A stretch of DNA of 64,000 nt from Primula veris (GCA_963682055.1 OY821749.1:24435631-24499630); one strand, 5' to 3'; positions 23,451 through 43,676 are shown, numbered from the stretch's first letter. The notes: generated from the letters alone by a model not told the origin. Made by a program: numbers and translations.

Positions 23451-23721
23451 ACCAACAACAACATTGCCACCACCTTGATTGCCTTCATAAAGCCTTACCC
23501 TCTCCCTTAAACCTTCAATGTCAACCTCCATAGCCCCAACGACGCCTGCAAGTCTTATCCTCTCCCGAGTCTCCATATCAAGCCATCCAGTTGTTAAATT
23601 GGAATGGTTTTTGCAGAGAAGCGTAAGAAGCTCTTAGCTGATCTAGCTCCTGAGCCACCTCAATGAACTTAGCCTCAAGGGTAGAAAGCGTCTCCTGAAG
23701 CCAGACAGTATAAGAATCCAT
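23443..23721 (-). pseudogene. Coiled-coil protein relic, frameshifted and hit by a MITE
   Basis: On the minus strand an ATG at 23721 opens 47 codons (MDSYTVWLQETLSTLEAKFI, then a heptad-like stretch) ending in TGA at 23578-23580. A shifted frame continues at once from 23576 as METRERIRLAGVVGAMEVDI and a Gly/Val-rich end. The two pieces look like one protein broken by a one-base shift. The 186-bp hAT-like MITE then interrupts the second piece. The family is not recognised; it may be a fragment of a retroelement gag-like or plant-specific coiled-coil protein. Confidence 0.4.
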
Positions 23722-24786
23722 CTCTGCAATTTTTTTGTGTTTTGTTATCTGAAATCTAAGGAAAAAAGGGAGCAGGATTTGTACTACAAGTTTTCTCTTT
23801 TTTTTTTTTTTTCACAAATGGCAAAGTCTAGCTCCTTTACTTACATGCATTGGAGCTCTATCTATTAGAATCTGAATCAAATATCGCCAATGTAACTGTT
23901 ATAACTTTTGATGCCACTCTGAAGAAATGCCTCCCACTTTTTGCGCATTGTAATTAATTACACAGTCGAAAAATGATTGTAATCATTGTATTTCAATTTC
24001 ACATTTATTATATGTCTAAAACTGCTCTTCTGAGCTTGCTTGAGGCAGCAATACGTGCTTTTCCAAGTCTTATTTCTTTTTTCTTTTAATATAATTCTTA
24101 ATTACCGAAAAAAATTAAATAAAAAATTATTAGAGTTTTTTCAGGATATTAAAAAAGTGCGCCATAATTAATTATTATATTATTTTTTTTAAATGTTATT
24201 GATATAAATGCCACATATTTAATAACGTTTTTCTACAATATTTCTACGATTTGTTGTGTTCAAAATTGTGTAATATTTTTATTGAAGGAGAAGTTATGGA
24301 TGCAGGCCAAAATTTCAGAATACTATATGGGCTTTTGTATTTATTCAGAGCCCATTCTTATCTTTCTTCCCCGTCACCCGTTTTTGAGTATGGAAGCCCG
24401 GTCCATAAACGTTACGATCCGAATTCCTTACCCCAATTTGGGGCGAGCAAAAGTCGAACTATGCCGATCAGATCTAGTAAAAATTAAGACCCATATCATA
24501 TTAGCAAATTATTTACCCTTTGGGTCCACTCCCAAACATATTTAAATAAAATGCTCTTTTTAGGTCGAACTATTTAAGTTTTGGTCCCCAATATATACCC
24601 CTTCAAATCTAATCTGGATCACTTTTCCAAAAGTGTTTCTCTCTGGCAAACAAACCCCAACACACAACACCCTTCATATCTCTCAACTCATCGAAGATCC
24701 CCCATCGATGATGGTTCACCGGAGCTCTGCCGAAGCATAGCCTTCACCGTCGGAGCTCTGCCCATCATCGTCTCTCTCGCCTCACC
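23722..24786. other. Spacer
   Basis: AT-rich to moderately GC sequence; overlapping open frames at 24251-24545 have no recognisable motif. Confidence 0.35.
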
Positions 24787-24970
24787 CACTACAAAAAAAT
24801 ATATAAATAGTTACGGGAATTGTCACCCTTTTTTTTTTATGACGAGTTTAATAGCTACAGGAATTGTGACGGTTTTGTGACAGAACCGTCAATTTATGAC
24901 AATTTTGTGACAGCATGATCAATTTGTGACAGATTTTAACTCTCACAAAATCAATATTATTTTATAGTGA
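24787..24970 (+). mobile_element. CACTA (En/Spm) transposon end, relic
   Basis: Begins CACTACAAAAAAAT, the standard plant CACTA terminus, followed by subterminal TTTGTGACAG/GTGACGG repeats (about 24855-24935). No transposase and no matching opposite end were found nearby, so this is a truncated or solo end. Confidence 0.6.
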
Positions 24971-26172
24971 CTGTCATTTATCTCCTCCCTGCTTATCTCC
25001 CTCTCTCATCTACTTCTTCGGCGAGTTTCGGAGAGTACATAGTCGCTGCGACGATCTCTATATCCTCTATGTGGAGGAGATAACGTCGCCCCTGGAACCC
25101 ACCGTTAGCCATTACTTGTAATAATGCCAATCAGATCTTTTGGTGGTGGGTGTTGCAAACCATAACCACTTCATCATCATTTAAGCTGCTTCATCGTTGT
25201 CGGAGTCGCTCCCCACATCGTCGTCGATGGGTGTCTCACCTCACCCTCTCTCTGTGTCTCGCCTCAAATAACCCCACAATGAAAACTCTATTGTCTCAAT
25301 ATGATAAGGTGTATGATCTGATCTTGAAGAGACATCTAGCTCAGAATGATGGCACGATTAGATTCTAATCGATATGGAATGAGAGTTTGAAATCAATACC
25401 TTTTAATGTATAGAAAATGTCTAGCCTCTTGGTGATGAGAGAGTGGTGTGATGTGTTAAGTATGATCATAAGAGGTCTATTTGTAGTGGTGTATGATGAC
25501 CTAGCTGCTGCTTGGGCTCCAAATTCGAGTTTCAAATTTTGCTTCATTTTAACCGGTTGAAATCCTTTTTAACCGGTTGGAATCTTCTGATTTGGTTCAA
25601 ATTCAAATTTCTCAATATTTGATTATTTTCAACATTTAAACTCAACCCCAATGAGTAAATATATACATTATATGTATATAAAACGGTCACCAATGATTTA
25701 AATTGTATTTAAATAATTTTAAACCATTTGATTATCTTGATAATCCACCATTTAAACTCTTTAATTATTTCCCAATTCATTTGATCTTCATTAATCTTCA
25801 CATCATATTATGTTGATTTAAAAGTATATTCCTTAATTTTGTGGAAATAAATAATTTTTCTTCATTTCTGCAGAGATTAACTGGCTGGGTTTAGATTAAA
25901 CCGGTTGAAATTGTCAAATTCTGTTTCAATATTTTCTTTCAATTGTAGTTAATTATCTCAATTAACTTTTAGGTCATTTGCATATTCTTCGCTAGTTATT
26001 TACTCCATTTCTCCATTTTTTCAGTGTTAGCATTTACTTGTGATGATCTGTCATAGACTCGTTAAAAATATTAGTACAACAATAGTTGTTGTGCATATAA
26101 AATTCCACTGTTGTTATCATCAAAACAATATTCAAGTACGCATAGTTAAATACTGGTTCAACACAACCTATG
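24971..26172. other. Spacer
   Basis: No gene recognised. The frame at 25150-25368 has an exon-like base composition but no motif. Confidence 0.35.
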
Positions 26173-26270
26173 TATTATATTTCATGCGATCAATCATCAA
26201 ACAACCCTTCTTAACTCAATCATAATTCCGACCAAACACCGCCTCTTTCTCTGGCGATCAAACGTATGTG
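26173..26270 (+). repeat. Dispersed direct repeat, copy 1
   Basis: About 98 bp around CATGCGATCAA..CAAACACCGCCTCT..GATCAAACGTATGTG, repeated in the same orientation at 26881-26970. Confidence 0.8.
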
Positions 26271-26600
26271 AGATCACATAAATGATCTATTTCAACAATC
26301 ACCATTTACTCAACAAATAAAATAGTGTAAAAATGTGTTCTTATTTGTTGATTCGTCCTTCTGCATTGATAATAAGATCACAATACTTTCAATTTTTTAG
26401 TTTAAATACAAATAAAGTTCAAAGCCAAGATATAAGAGTGTATTTTAATTATTTTAATCAGGACGAAACATGTTTAAGTATTAATTATGGTAAAAAAAAA
26501 AAGACAAAAAAGTGGGGGAAGAACCCCATAAAAAACACAAAAGAAGTCAATAAAAGTAAAAAGAACAATAAAGATTAATGACATTTTGTAAAAGTCTATT

Positions 26601-26639
26601 GGTGAACGGTGGCGTTATTGGTGAACGGTGGCGTTACCA
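26601..26639. repeat. 19-bp tandem duplication
   Basis: ATTGGTGAACGGTGGCGTT occurs twice in a row. Confidence 0.85.
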
Positions 26640-26880
26640 TTTATTTTGAAATATAGATTGTAGTTAGGTTTTAAAATAGATTAAAAAATTGAATGAATAT
26701 ACATTTTGGAGACTTATTTATCAAAAACACACGTGCACAAAAGTAATTGCACATTGGTCACACGTGTTATCGTAGAAATTTGAGATCAAATATACTCAAT
26801 TTCTATTTATGATGATAAGAAGCCTCTCGCTCTCCCATCATATCCAATTTCTATCCGTGTCTGATCAAATCTAATCCCTA

Positions 26881-26970
26881 TATTATATTTCATGCGATCA
26901 AACAACCATTCTTAACTCAAATCATAATTTCGATCAAACACCGCCTCTCGCCGGCAATCAAACGTATGTG
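26881..26970 (+). repeat. Dispersed direct repeat, copy 2
   Basis: Second copy of 26173-26270 with several small differences. Confidence 0.8.
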
Positions 26971-27190
26971 ATCGTCATCCTTAGTATCAATTCGTTGTCG
27001 TGATCTAGCACCTAATGCTGCAACATCGCCATCTCTGGAGTTCAATCTATAACAAGGGTAAGAAATGTTGAATCATATTTAACAAAATTGCTAAAATTAA
27101 AAGTGCATTTACTGCTTAATTTTATGTTAATATTATCAAAACTTGCCATTTTTATGATTTTAAGTTAGTGACAGTAAAATTTACGCATTT

Positions 27191-27296
27191 AAATTTGTAT
27201 TGACAAATTAATTGAAAGTTTCAATCAAATTAGTGAATTCAAAAAATTTGTATTGACAAATTAATTGAAAGTTTCAATCAAATTAGTGAATTCAAA
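27191..27296. repeat. 53-bp perfect tandem duplication
   Basis: Two units (27191-27243 and 27244-27296) starting AAATTTGTATTGACAAATTA, identical by eye. Confidence 0.9.
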
Positions 27297-28853
27297 ATTT
27301 TGTTAGTAGTGAATAAAGAGCAAAAAAGAGGATGAATATGGGTTACCCCCAAGTGAGAATCGTTGATTATAATAAGGAAAAAAAATAGTATATTCTCCAA
27401 ATCGGAATTAATATAATAACATATTCACAAAATAGAAGTATTATATATATCCACTAAAGAAAAAATACTGTAAAAATGGAAGAATAGTATACACTAAAAC
27501 CTCTCTACAACTCTACACACTTGTATTAGAAAAAAAAATATCACTATAAAAAAGTTATGTCTAAATAGAGGTTATAAATAAAATTATTAATAAGTTAATT
27601 GTATATACACAATATAGGATACATGCATGAAGTCTAACTAAATTAACCCATAAATCTATGAAAGTTTAGTTATATGAAAAATGTTTCCTCTCACGAAGTT
27701 TTAAGTATGCTTGAAAAATTAGAATTTTGTTGGTTTTAATGTAAATGTGTCCATTCGGACGAGATGTTACATTAGTATATGATAAACACCTAGAAAATCA
27801 AGTCATCTTCCCACAAGAATTTAGATAAATATTGTATATTGTCTTAAGCTTAATGTATCCAGATATATGTTTTTTCACAATATAATAAGATGGCAGACTT
27901 ATTAAGACGGGACTTAATAGAATATGCAATCTGACAATATAGAATTTATTCATATTTATATTTATAACTGGCCAAATTAGGATCAGAAATTATCCTAATT
28001 ATAGGGACATGATTAGTTTTTAATCCAATACTACTCCTAAGTCTTAATACTGTAATACAATGAACTGATTAAATGCATGTTCCAATATTTTTTGTTTTAG
28101 CTTTTTGATCAAAAAAAATAGGGGTGCTTTGTTTCTCAGTTTTCTTAGCTTTTAAAAAGTTAGGTTTTGTTTCAAAGAAGCTAAAAAAAAGCTCAAAAGC
28201 AGCGAACATACGAATTTACAGATTTCTTTAGATTGTTCCACATTAAATATTTGTAAAATAAAAACTTTCTATTGTGTTTGTATATTTAAAACTAGGTGAG
28301 TTAAAATAGTTGGCCAGTCAATTATCAATAAAAAGAAGCTATAAGTTACTTACAAACATAAAAGTTGCAGTTATATCAAACACTCGGTGCAAGTTTTTTA
28401 ATAAATTAATTTTTATTATTGCATTTTAAACTAGTTTTTCACTAAAAAAATATAATGTTAATATTAAGGAGGGAAGGAATTTAATAGCGGACAGTCAACT
28501 CGCAGAATCCGTTTTGTTTTATTTATTTATTTCGTCTCTTTTTATTTATTATTTTATATACAAACATCTCTAAAATAGTAAAATTAATTGGATCCGTACC
28601 GTAACACACCAGGAAAACAGAACATTTTCCTGCAATATAGGTTTCCCACTCTCTATCTCAAGACTTATCGTCTACCACCCTCTACAATATTTTACTCTCT
28701 CTCAAACCTATTTTTTTACTTTCTAGTACTTCACTATATTTAAAGTCTATTTTTTTACTTGCTGCTACTTCACTATATTTTTACAGTTTCTGTTTAGGGT
28801 TTTCACTTTACCCCAATATATACACATGTATTTTTAATTTTAATTTGAGGATC
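27297..28853. other. Spacer upstream of the UBP gene
   Basis: AT-rich. A segment at about 28100-28420 resembles the CTCAAAATCAGAG/AGTTATAAGTGACTTA repeats found at 46150-46450 and 61290-61520. The last 250 bp, with CT-rich tracts (about 28640-28790), are the likely UBP promoter and 5' UTR. Confidence 0.4.
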
Positions 28854-36171
<7,318 letters not shown>

Positions 36172-36476
36172 ATTTGAAACTTTAGTACATGTTTGCCATT
36201 CTGCGGGTGGGCGGGCAATCGATCTTATTGAGGCAAACTAGATAAACATTTTTTTTTTGTCATTTTTCAGAAGTCAGTGCAAAGAAAGTATTAAAAGTTT
36301 TTTTTATTTATTTTAAGACTAGCTAGATCGTAAGGGTCGACATGTTCTCAGAAGCTAAATTCTGGTTATCCATGTTTCTCAATTACTCTTTAAGTTTTTT
36401 TAAGGATCTCTTTGATAAATATTGTTTACCTATATGGAGGCTTTATTTATTCAGCAGTTTCTAGTGGACTTCTGTG
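36172..36476. other. UBP 3' UTR and flank
   Basis: Non-coding sequence after the UBP stop. No gene recognised. Confidence 0.45.
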
Positions 36477-37045
36477 GAGTGATGACAATTTTGCGGGTTT
36501 CAATCCAATCCGACCTGACCCGATTCGATTCAAGGACAAAATCATTTTTTTTTACCCATTTGACCCGACTCATTTGATCTGTTTTTTAAAAATATTTTTT
36601 TTCACTTTTAAAAAATAAATCTCATAAATGTTAAATATTTTTTAAAAAATTGTTAGATAGAGTAAAAAATTATTTAATTTATAAATATAATATAAAAATA
36701 CTATAAAAAAGAGAGTTTAATGTATATGAGAAAGAAGAGAGAGAGGGTTTTAAATTGCACTTTTTAAGTTACACTTTTACCCATTTAAAGTATAAAAGAG
36801 AGAGAAAAGAGATAGGGTGTTAAGTTGTATTTTTAACTATTTAAATGTATGTTCTCTATTATGATTATAGGATAAATATTTTAATATATATAATAGAGAT
36901 AGAAGTGAGAGAGTATTAACATACACTTTTTTACGTTGTATTTTTACCTATTTAAACTCAACCCGACCCGAATAGAATTGCACTTTACCCAACCCGCAAC
37001 GGATCAGATCGGATCGAGTTGAAACCCGTAAAATTGTCATCTCTA
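36477..37045. mobile_element. hAT-like MITE with GGGTTT ends, diverged
   Basis: Inverted ends GATGACAATTTTGCGGGTTT (left) and GATGACAATTTTACGGGTTT (right, complement) followed by CCGACCCG-type repeats. Same family as 9327-10327. The flanks do not give a clean 8-bp duplication. Confidence 0.65.
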
Positions 37046-37907
37046 CTCGTGTCTAACTTGCTCTGTCATTCCATGAAGGGGCCAAAAGAATAGAAAATCA
37101 TTACATTCAAAAGCAGTAAACCTTGTAAATAAAAAATGTTTTGAAGAAAAAATCATTTCTAATGAAATAAATTTTAGTAGGGATTACAGGACCAATATAC
37201 ACATTAATTCATGCTTTTGGACCAGTTTCTACTTGTTACAGCGGGTTTTACAAAATAGCCGCACAAAAACGATCAAATACGGGAAAACGGACACAATTTA
37301 CTCCACTACGACGAATCTATTCAAGAATTTAGTGCATAATTTACTTCTTTTATCCTTTTACCATTCTATATCTATATGTGTAGATATGATATATTGAAAA
37401 TGTTTTCATAATCCTCCGGCATTGTGGGATTATATATTCCCATCTCTTTCAGTCTTTCTCATTACAATAGACGGTCTTAAAACATATTGGTTCTCTTGTT
37501 AGTTTGAGTTTTTGTGTACGTCTATAGTGGTATTTTACATTCATATTGGATATTTTAAAGTTGCCAACTAAGCAACATTGTAATGTCAGGTCCTAAGCTT
37601 TTCTCTAACTTGTAAAATGTATTTTAGCAAGCAAAATGCATTGTGGTGTAAAATAATACAGCTATACATTGAAGTGGTTCATACCAAGTCCATAGTAGAG
37701 ATTTTGGTCTTCTGAAGAAAATTGGTTGGTTTCTTTTTAGTCTATAATATTTTTCCCGTTAATGAAAAAATATTCAAAAAAAACAGCACTGATGATACTT
37801 TTCTCTACACTGTATTTGTCTTTTATCATCTTTATGTGGTGCGTGATTTACTATTAGAAAGGATATTTTAAGGTAAAAAATATATTTACAACACAAAATT
37901 AGAGTGT
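37046..37907. other. Spacer
   Basis: No gene recognised. Confidence 0.4.
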
Positions 37908-38284
37908 TAATGATTTGGATATTCTATATTTTAAATTTTTTAATTTAGTTACCACACTATAAAAACTTTCCATTTAGGTACCACCGTCTAAATAAATTAT
38001 GAAATCATATCACGTGACATTTGAAATTTGACAAACATTAATTTTAGAGGCTAATTTGATAATTTTGCACAAAAATATGTCATTCTATAAAAAATTTTCC
38101 CCCAATTTCACACGTAAAAAAAATTAGCATATAATCCAAATTTTTATTATGCGTGAAATTTGGAGAAACGTTTTTATAGGATGACATATTTTTGTGCAAA
38201 ATTGTCAAATTAGTCTAAATTGGAAAGTTATAATAGTGTGGTACCTAAATTGAAAATTTTGAATGATGGATATCCAAATCATTA
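37908..38284. mobile_element. Palindromic foldback MITE, 377 bp
   Basis: The two halves are near-perfect inverse copies: TAATGATTTGGATAT at the left and ATATCCAAATCATTA at the right. Inside, TACCACACTAT and GCACAAAAATATGTCAT pair with their complements. The loop at about 38110-38135 is short. Confidence 0.8.
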
Positions 38285-39379
38285 AAAATAGATAGTTTGG
38301 TATATTAAACGTATAAAACCCCGACATTTTAACAGACTATTACTATGATTTATTTTTTATAGTGAAAAAACATAAATGTGTATTGACATACTTTCTTCCA
38401 ATTTCGCATGTAAAACCAAAACTCGCAAGAATTTTTGAATAACAATATAACAAAAAAATATTTGGAATAAACAAAATAGAATAGTTTGCTACTTAGTAAA
38501 GTGTCCGTTGTGTACAAACAAATGGTAAATTTAACATGTGTAGGTGGAAGTAATAGAGTGACTTTGCAGCTTTATGGCAATTTAAATTTCAAGTTAGAAA
38601 AAGTTACATCATTTAGATTCTAGATGCTGGTTTTATCCTTTGTATAAACTTGGAACTCATGCTAATTCGCTTTAACTGATGGGCAATATTATTCAAAACA
38701 TAAGAAATACGTGTATTATTTAGCATTACTTGCAAAATTTCAGTGAAACAGAAAGATCCACTTACCCTTGTGAGCTGAGTGACAAAAAACAAGGAAAAAA
38801 CAAATTTTCAAAAGCCCATATTCTCATTCTCACCATATTCTCATTCTCATAAGATATTGTACTTAGTAACATCAAAGTTAAAAATAATAAGTAAAAATAT
38901 GTAAAATCATACTATAACATATGTAGTGGCATAACATAAGTACTAATCTTTAAAACTGTTTCAAATGGTGTTTTTTTTTTAATTAAGTACCAATAATAAC
39001 ATGTACATTTTGATCATTTACCCGAAAACAAAAAACACAACCATCCACTGCAGAATATGATGGACAAAAAGTAATGGACATACATATATCTTACTAAAAT
39101 TAATGAATACAACAAAGGTTATTTATCTAGGTGCCGATCAAGAATATATAGAATTACAACCAACCCTATAAAGTAACAATCTGAAAAGGTCAAAGATTTC
39201 AGCCATGAGTGCTTAGAGAATAAAAACATCTTTAGGTGAAAATAACACCATGAATTACAATTCTGAACTAAAGGAGAAATAAAGGTGAAGTTAAAAAGTA
39301 ACTTTGCCTTTACCTTATCCCCAAGCTCTCTCAATATTCTCTCTTTTTTCCTTGCGGTTAAAGCTGATGAGGGATCTAG
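38285..39379. other. Spacer and GH17 3' region
   Basis: AT-rich. No gene recognised. The right end is the presumed 3' UTR of the glucanase gene. Confidence 0.4.
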
Positions 39380-42300
39380 CTAGAAAGCAAGTGTTGCCAA
39401 TCCCGCTAACCAGACAAAGGCCCCGATTCTAACATAATATAATTGCCCCTGAAACAAAGGATATTAACAGGTTAAGGACATAATCTGTGTAAATATATCA
39501 ATAAGTTTGTAAAATTATTAATGTTTGGTCATTTGTAATTGAGAGCTAGGCCCAAGTAACCAGTTAATCTAGTAAGCGAAAATAATTTGGGCCAATCTGT
39601 CAAGTACACACTCCCCCACTCCACAAGGCACAAACTTGTCTAATCGACTAAAAGATACGTATGTAATTTCGACGTAAACGACTGCGTTCGAGTGTTCGTG
39701 AAACGTCTGGTTTTTGCTCAACAATGCAAATGCAGGAGGAGGAGAAAGTATGGGAAGATAAAAGTTAGACACGAGAATTGATAGTTTCAACTTTCAATCA
39801 GCAAAAACATAAAGTAGAGTATATTAGTTATTTAGCAAAACAGAAAGTGGACAATTCCTACTTAGGAATGTTGAATCAATGGTCAGTTTTAACCTGAGAT
39901 GATACGAAAGCAAGAGAAGATAGTAAGGGAATATTTGAGTTGACACAAAATATAAAAATATCCTGTTTCATTCATCAAAAACAGAAATCATTTTCAATTG
40001 ATTATGGATTTATGATTAATCGGTGACAATATGGCTGGATAGTCCAGTTTCAACTCCCAATAAAAACATTAATCTTATTCCATCATCAAACTTCGTCAAA
40101 AACATTCGTATGTATCTGTTTGCAACTCAAGATAACTTGAATCCTCGATAACAATCAGAAGAAACTTAAAAAGCAGCGCCACACTGCCCAAATTATACTT
40201 GAAACAATAACAAAACAATGAACTCACCGTGGGTGCGGGTGCAGAGGAGATCGACAAATATCCAGAAGCGGAGCTCCCTGGCGGCGACATTCCAGATGGC
40301 GTTACAACTGAACTATTACCACCAGGACTACCACTTCCGCCGCCGCCTGTCCCTTTCCCCGTCCCAGAAATTCCTATCGAATAAGCAGGAGTCCCATCAG
40401 GTTTGAAAAGTCCATAGTTCCTCTCAGAGGCAGGCCCAGGTTTCAAATTCTCATTAAACAACGCGAATACGTATAAATTTAAGTCACAGTCAGGCCTGAG
40501 TGGCGTTCCCTTCTTCTGAGTAACCAACTTCAACAGATTACCGTTGTACTTTTTTGCATTTTCTAAATTCGCCCCTGCTTCATCCGCGTCACCTTTTGAG
40601 GGCCATCCAGTTTCGGATATATCAACAGTCATATCTTTGAACCCGAGAGAGGAAAGAGCCGAGTGGACCGCGTCGATTTGTGCGAATAGCATGTTGTCGT
40701 AATGCAAGTTTGACTCAGGGTCAACTATCCCAGAGTTGGATTGGAATAAGACGAAATCAATTGGGACTTGTTTGGGGTTGGCTTTGTAAGCGAAGTAAGG
40801 GTAAGCGTTTATTAGGAACGGTGAACCAGTTTTCTGGTGGAAGTTTAGGATTTGTGTTATAGATCCGGTTAGATCTTTCCTGAAGGTTCCCGATGAGGGC
40901 GGATACGACGATTCTAGTATAGCGAGAGAGTGAGCTGTAGTCACTGTGACCTGTATAAATCATTTAATAATAATAGGAACTTCAGATAAAGATCATTGAT
41001 GGTTACAAGAATCTACAACATTTAGGGCAAGGGTAACTAAGTTTTAATTAAGAAACTGAATGAAGCAAGCACCATACTATACGGTAACGTACAGAGAAGT
41101 AGTAATCTTGAAGTAAAGCTAAAGCAAGAAAGTAAGCCACAAAGAGTGGGCAAAAACTTAAATCATCCATGGAATAAATCACCCAGAACGAAGCTACCAG
41201 ACAAATAGGAAATGAAGAACCAGTAAAACTATGAAACAGCCAAAATTAGTAAAAGATTATGAAACATTGACTAAAATTAGCGGTGCAACGTTGATGAAGA
41301 TCTTTTGTTATTTTAATTAGTGAAAAAAGTTCAAGTACACATTGACATTTATTTAAGTGATGTAGTTGTCAATATTGGGCAATAGCCCTCTCATGTGACC
41401 ACCTAGTTCCTCACACGAATGTAGCGTCCAAGGTTTGTTTGGTTCTAGTGTTGAGCTACATGCCCACATTCTTTTCAGTGGCTCTTAAGCTGGTATTTTA
41501 TTAGGGTCTCCATCTTTGCAGCTAAGTTCTACGTTTTTTGTCCAAAAGAAGCTAAAAGATTCGAGCTATCAATCCATCTTTTTTTCTCGATTTATTGCTT
41601 TAAAGGGTGAGGCCAAACAAGTACAGTTAAAATAAAAATTATACTGTTAATAATAACCTGTTTGTGTAGATTAACAGCTACGAGGGCAGAGTAAACAGCC
41701 TGCATAGCAGGCAGCAGGCTAGCACTGAGCGACGTGTCATTAAACGTTAAAACTTCATTTCCAACAGTAACACAAACGATCTTAGTTGCGGGTAAATAAC
41801 ATTGAATGTTGGTCTTGACCCAATCTTGTGCCTGTTTAGGATCATCTTTCACCTTGGATAAAAACTCATTTCCCAGGCCCACCACCATTTCCACACCTGT
41901 GTTGGCAAATGCCTTGAGTACACGTGGATCTGCATCGTAAAGCTTCACTCTCGTTGCTTTTATGGCTTTGACAAGTGGGACCACGTTTTCGGGTGAGGGA
42001 AGGTTGTCAGCTATCTGACCATAGTTTATGCCGACTGCACCTGACATCGCATTTGCACTCCTTAGCAGCAGCAGCCCTATGCATATAATAAGTTATTTAC
42101 AATAATTATTAATAGTTTCAGAAAACAAGAAGTGGAGTAGTTAGTTACTCCCTCCGTTCCCAATTAATTGCCCACTACGAAACTAAGTGCAATTTTGACC
42201 GGCCAATAACTTGTATCAAAATTGTCGGAATAAAAATTTTCAAAAGCTAATCATATAGTTCAAACATTAAATTATATGATTTAGTTTTTAAAATTTTCAT

Positions 42301-43647
42301 TTCGACAATTTTGATACATGTTATAAGCCGGTCAAAATTGCACGTAATTTCGTAGATGATAATTAATTGGGAACGGAGGGAGTAACAAAATGGAGTGTGG
42401 TTGTCGGAATTTAACAGATTAAGTGCTGACTTGGTTGGATATAAGATAGAACATTTGTATTGAGAAAAAAGATGGTTTCGTCCAATAAAAACTTCCAGTT
42501 TTTTAGGCTAATAAGAGAAAACTTCACAAGAAACCTTAAACTAAATAGAAATGCTATTTAATATTTAAATAATTTCATAAAACAAGTTATAGTTGTTAAG
42601 GTATAACTAATTAAGGGCTTGTTTGGTAGCAGATATAAAGCAAATAAGCTGGATTTAGTAAGATTGAGAAAAGAGTAGTGTAAAGCTTCAAACTTTCTTG
42701 GCTCAAGAAAAAGAGAAGATCACATCGAAAGCCGATAAACCAAGATTAGGCCTTAAACAAGCAATATATGCCTACTAACAACATTATCCCTATCCTCACA
42801 TCAACTTATTTATAATCATTAATAGTTATTTCAGAAAACAGGCAGTGTACTTGTAAAAATAAATGATTAAGATCTTGTTTGGTTGCAGATACTAAGCAAA
42901 TAAAGCTGGAATCTGTAAGAGAAAAAAACCATGTAGAGCTTCTAGCTTTTTTTAGCTTAAGAACCAGAAAAGCTCAAATTTAAAGCCAGTAAACCAAACA
43001 CAAAACTTAATTATTGAACTTATACCTACTAAGCTGACATTGCGTTTGAACTCCCTAACAACATTATCCCCATCTCTACTTTGAATTATTTATAACCATT
43101 AAAAGTAGTTTCAAAAAACTAGTGTTCAAGTTACTTAATCAGTAGGAGTAAAGTTATATCAGTATATATAATTAATTAAGGGCTTTGTTTGATATTAAGC
43201 AAACAATTTACAGCTCAAAATTTCTGGCCTTTTTAAGCTTAAGAACCAGAAAACCACAAATTTATAGGCAGTTAACCAAATGCAGACAATAAATAATTAG
43301 TTTTTGCCTAATGCACCTGACATTGCATTTAAAACAAGTACATATAAATAATTAGTAGGAGCTAAATTATTATTATTTTTTTTTGACTGAGTTGGTTGAA
43401 CATAAGCTGGTATTTTTTTAATTTTTCAATAATAAAAAAGATGGGTAAATCTACTTAAAGCTTCAACCTTACTAGGCTAAATGTAGTACAGATTTTAAGC
43501 AAATAAAAAAAAATAGTAAACTTGAATCTGGTAAAAAAAAAAAAAAAGAGGGTCTTAAGTAGAATGAAAATGGGAAAAATAAAGAGGGTTAATTATACCT
43601 GAGATCAAGAAATGGAACATATTATAGTGAGCCCAAATGGGTTCCAT
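39380..43647 (-). CDS. GPI-anchored glucan endo-1,3-beta-glucosidase (GH17), 4 exons
   Basis: Hydrolyses 1,3-beta-glucan (callose) at the cell surface. Model: complement of 43599-43647, 41658-42076, 40228-40950 and 39380-39448, all GT-AG and in frame, 419 aa. A signal peptide (about residues 1-26, with FHFLISGLLLLRSANA) is split between exons 1 and 2. The mature part starts near GINYGQIADNLPSP. The GH17 acid/base is Glu124 (VTVGNEVLTF) and the nucleophile Glu269 (VDISETGWPSKGD). A Gly/Ser/Pro linker follows, then a tiny last exon encodes a hydrophobic tail (GQLYYVRIGAFVWLAGLATL) typical of a GPI-attachment signal. There is no X8/CBM43 domain. If the exon 3 donor were skipped, the frame would run into a different 40-residue end, so the spliced form was preferred. 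Intron 1 (about 1.5 kb) holds a Stowaway MITE and repeats of the exon 2 edge. Confidence 0.93.
42148..42382. mobile_element. Stowaway MITE in glucanase intron 1, well preserved
   Basis: 235 bp with canonical ends CTCCCTCCGTTCCCAATTAA and TTAATTGGGAACGGAGGGAG, TA duplications at 42146-42147 and 42383-42384, and long self-complementary arms. Confidence 0.95.
42611..43360. repeat. Degenerate direct repeats in glucanase intron 1, including exon-2-edge copies
   Basis: TTAAGGGCTTGTTTGG-type starts recur at about 42611, 42870 and 43178. Each is followed by an AAGCAAATAAGCTGGA or similar block and, at about 42768, 43020 and 43305, by sequence resembling the start of exon 2 (ACCTGACATTGCATTT against exon 2 ACCTGACATCGCATTT at 42041). 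The period is about 260-290 bp. Confidence 0.7.
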
Positions 43648-43675
43648 TGAACTTTAAAAGACTGTATATTTATAT

Positions 43676-43676
43676 T

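Noticed and set aside
40096..40227. Long C-terminal extension of the glucanase after the Ser/Pro linker
   Set aside because: A GTGAGT donor at 40227 and a small downstream exon with a clean GPI-type tail explain the end better.
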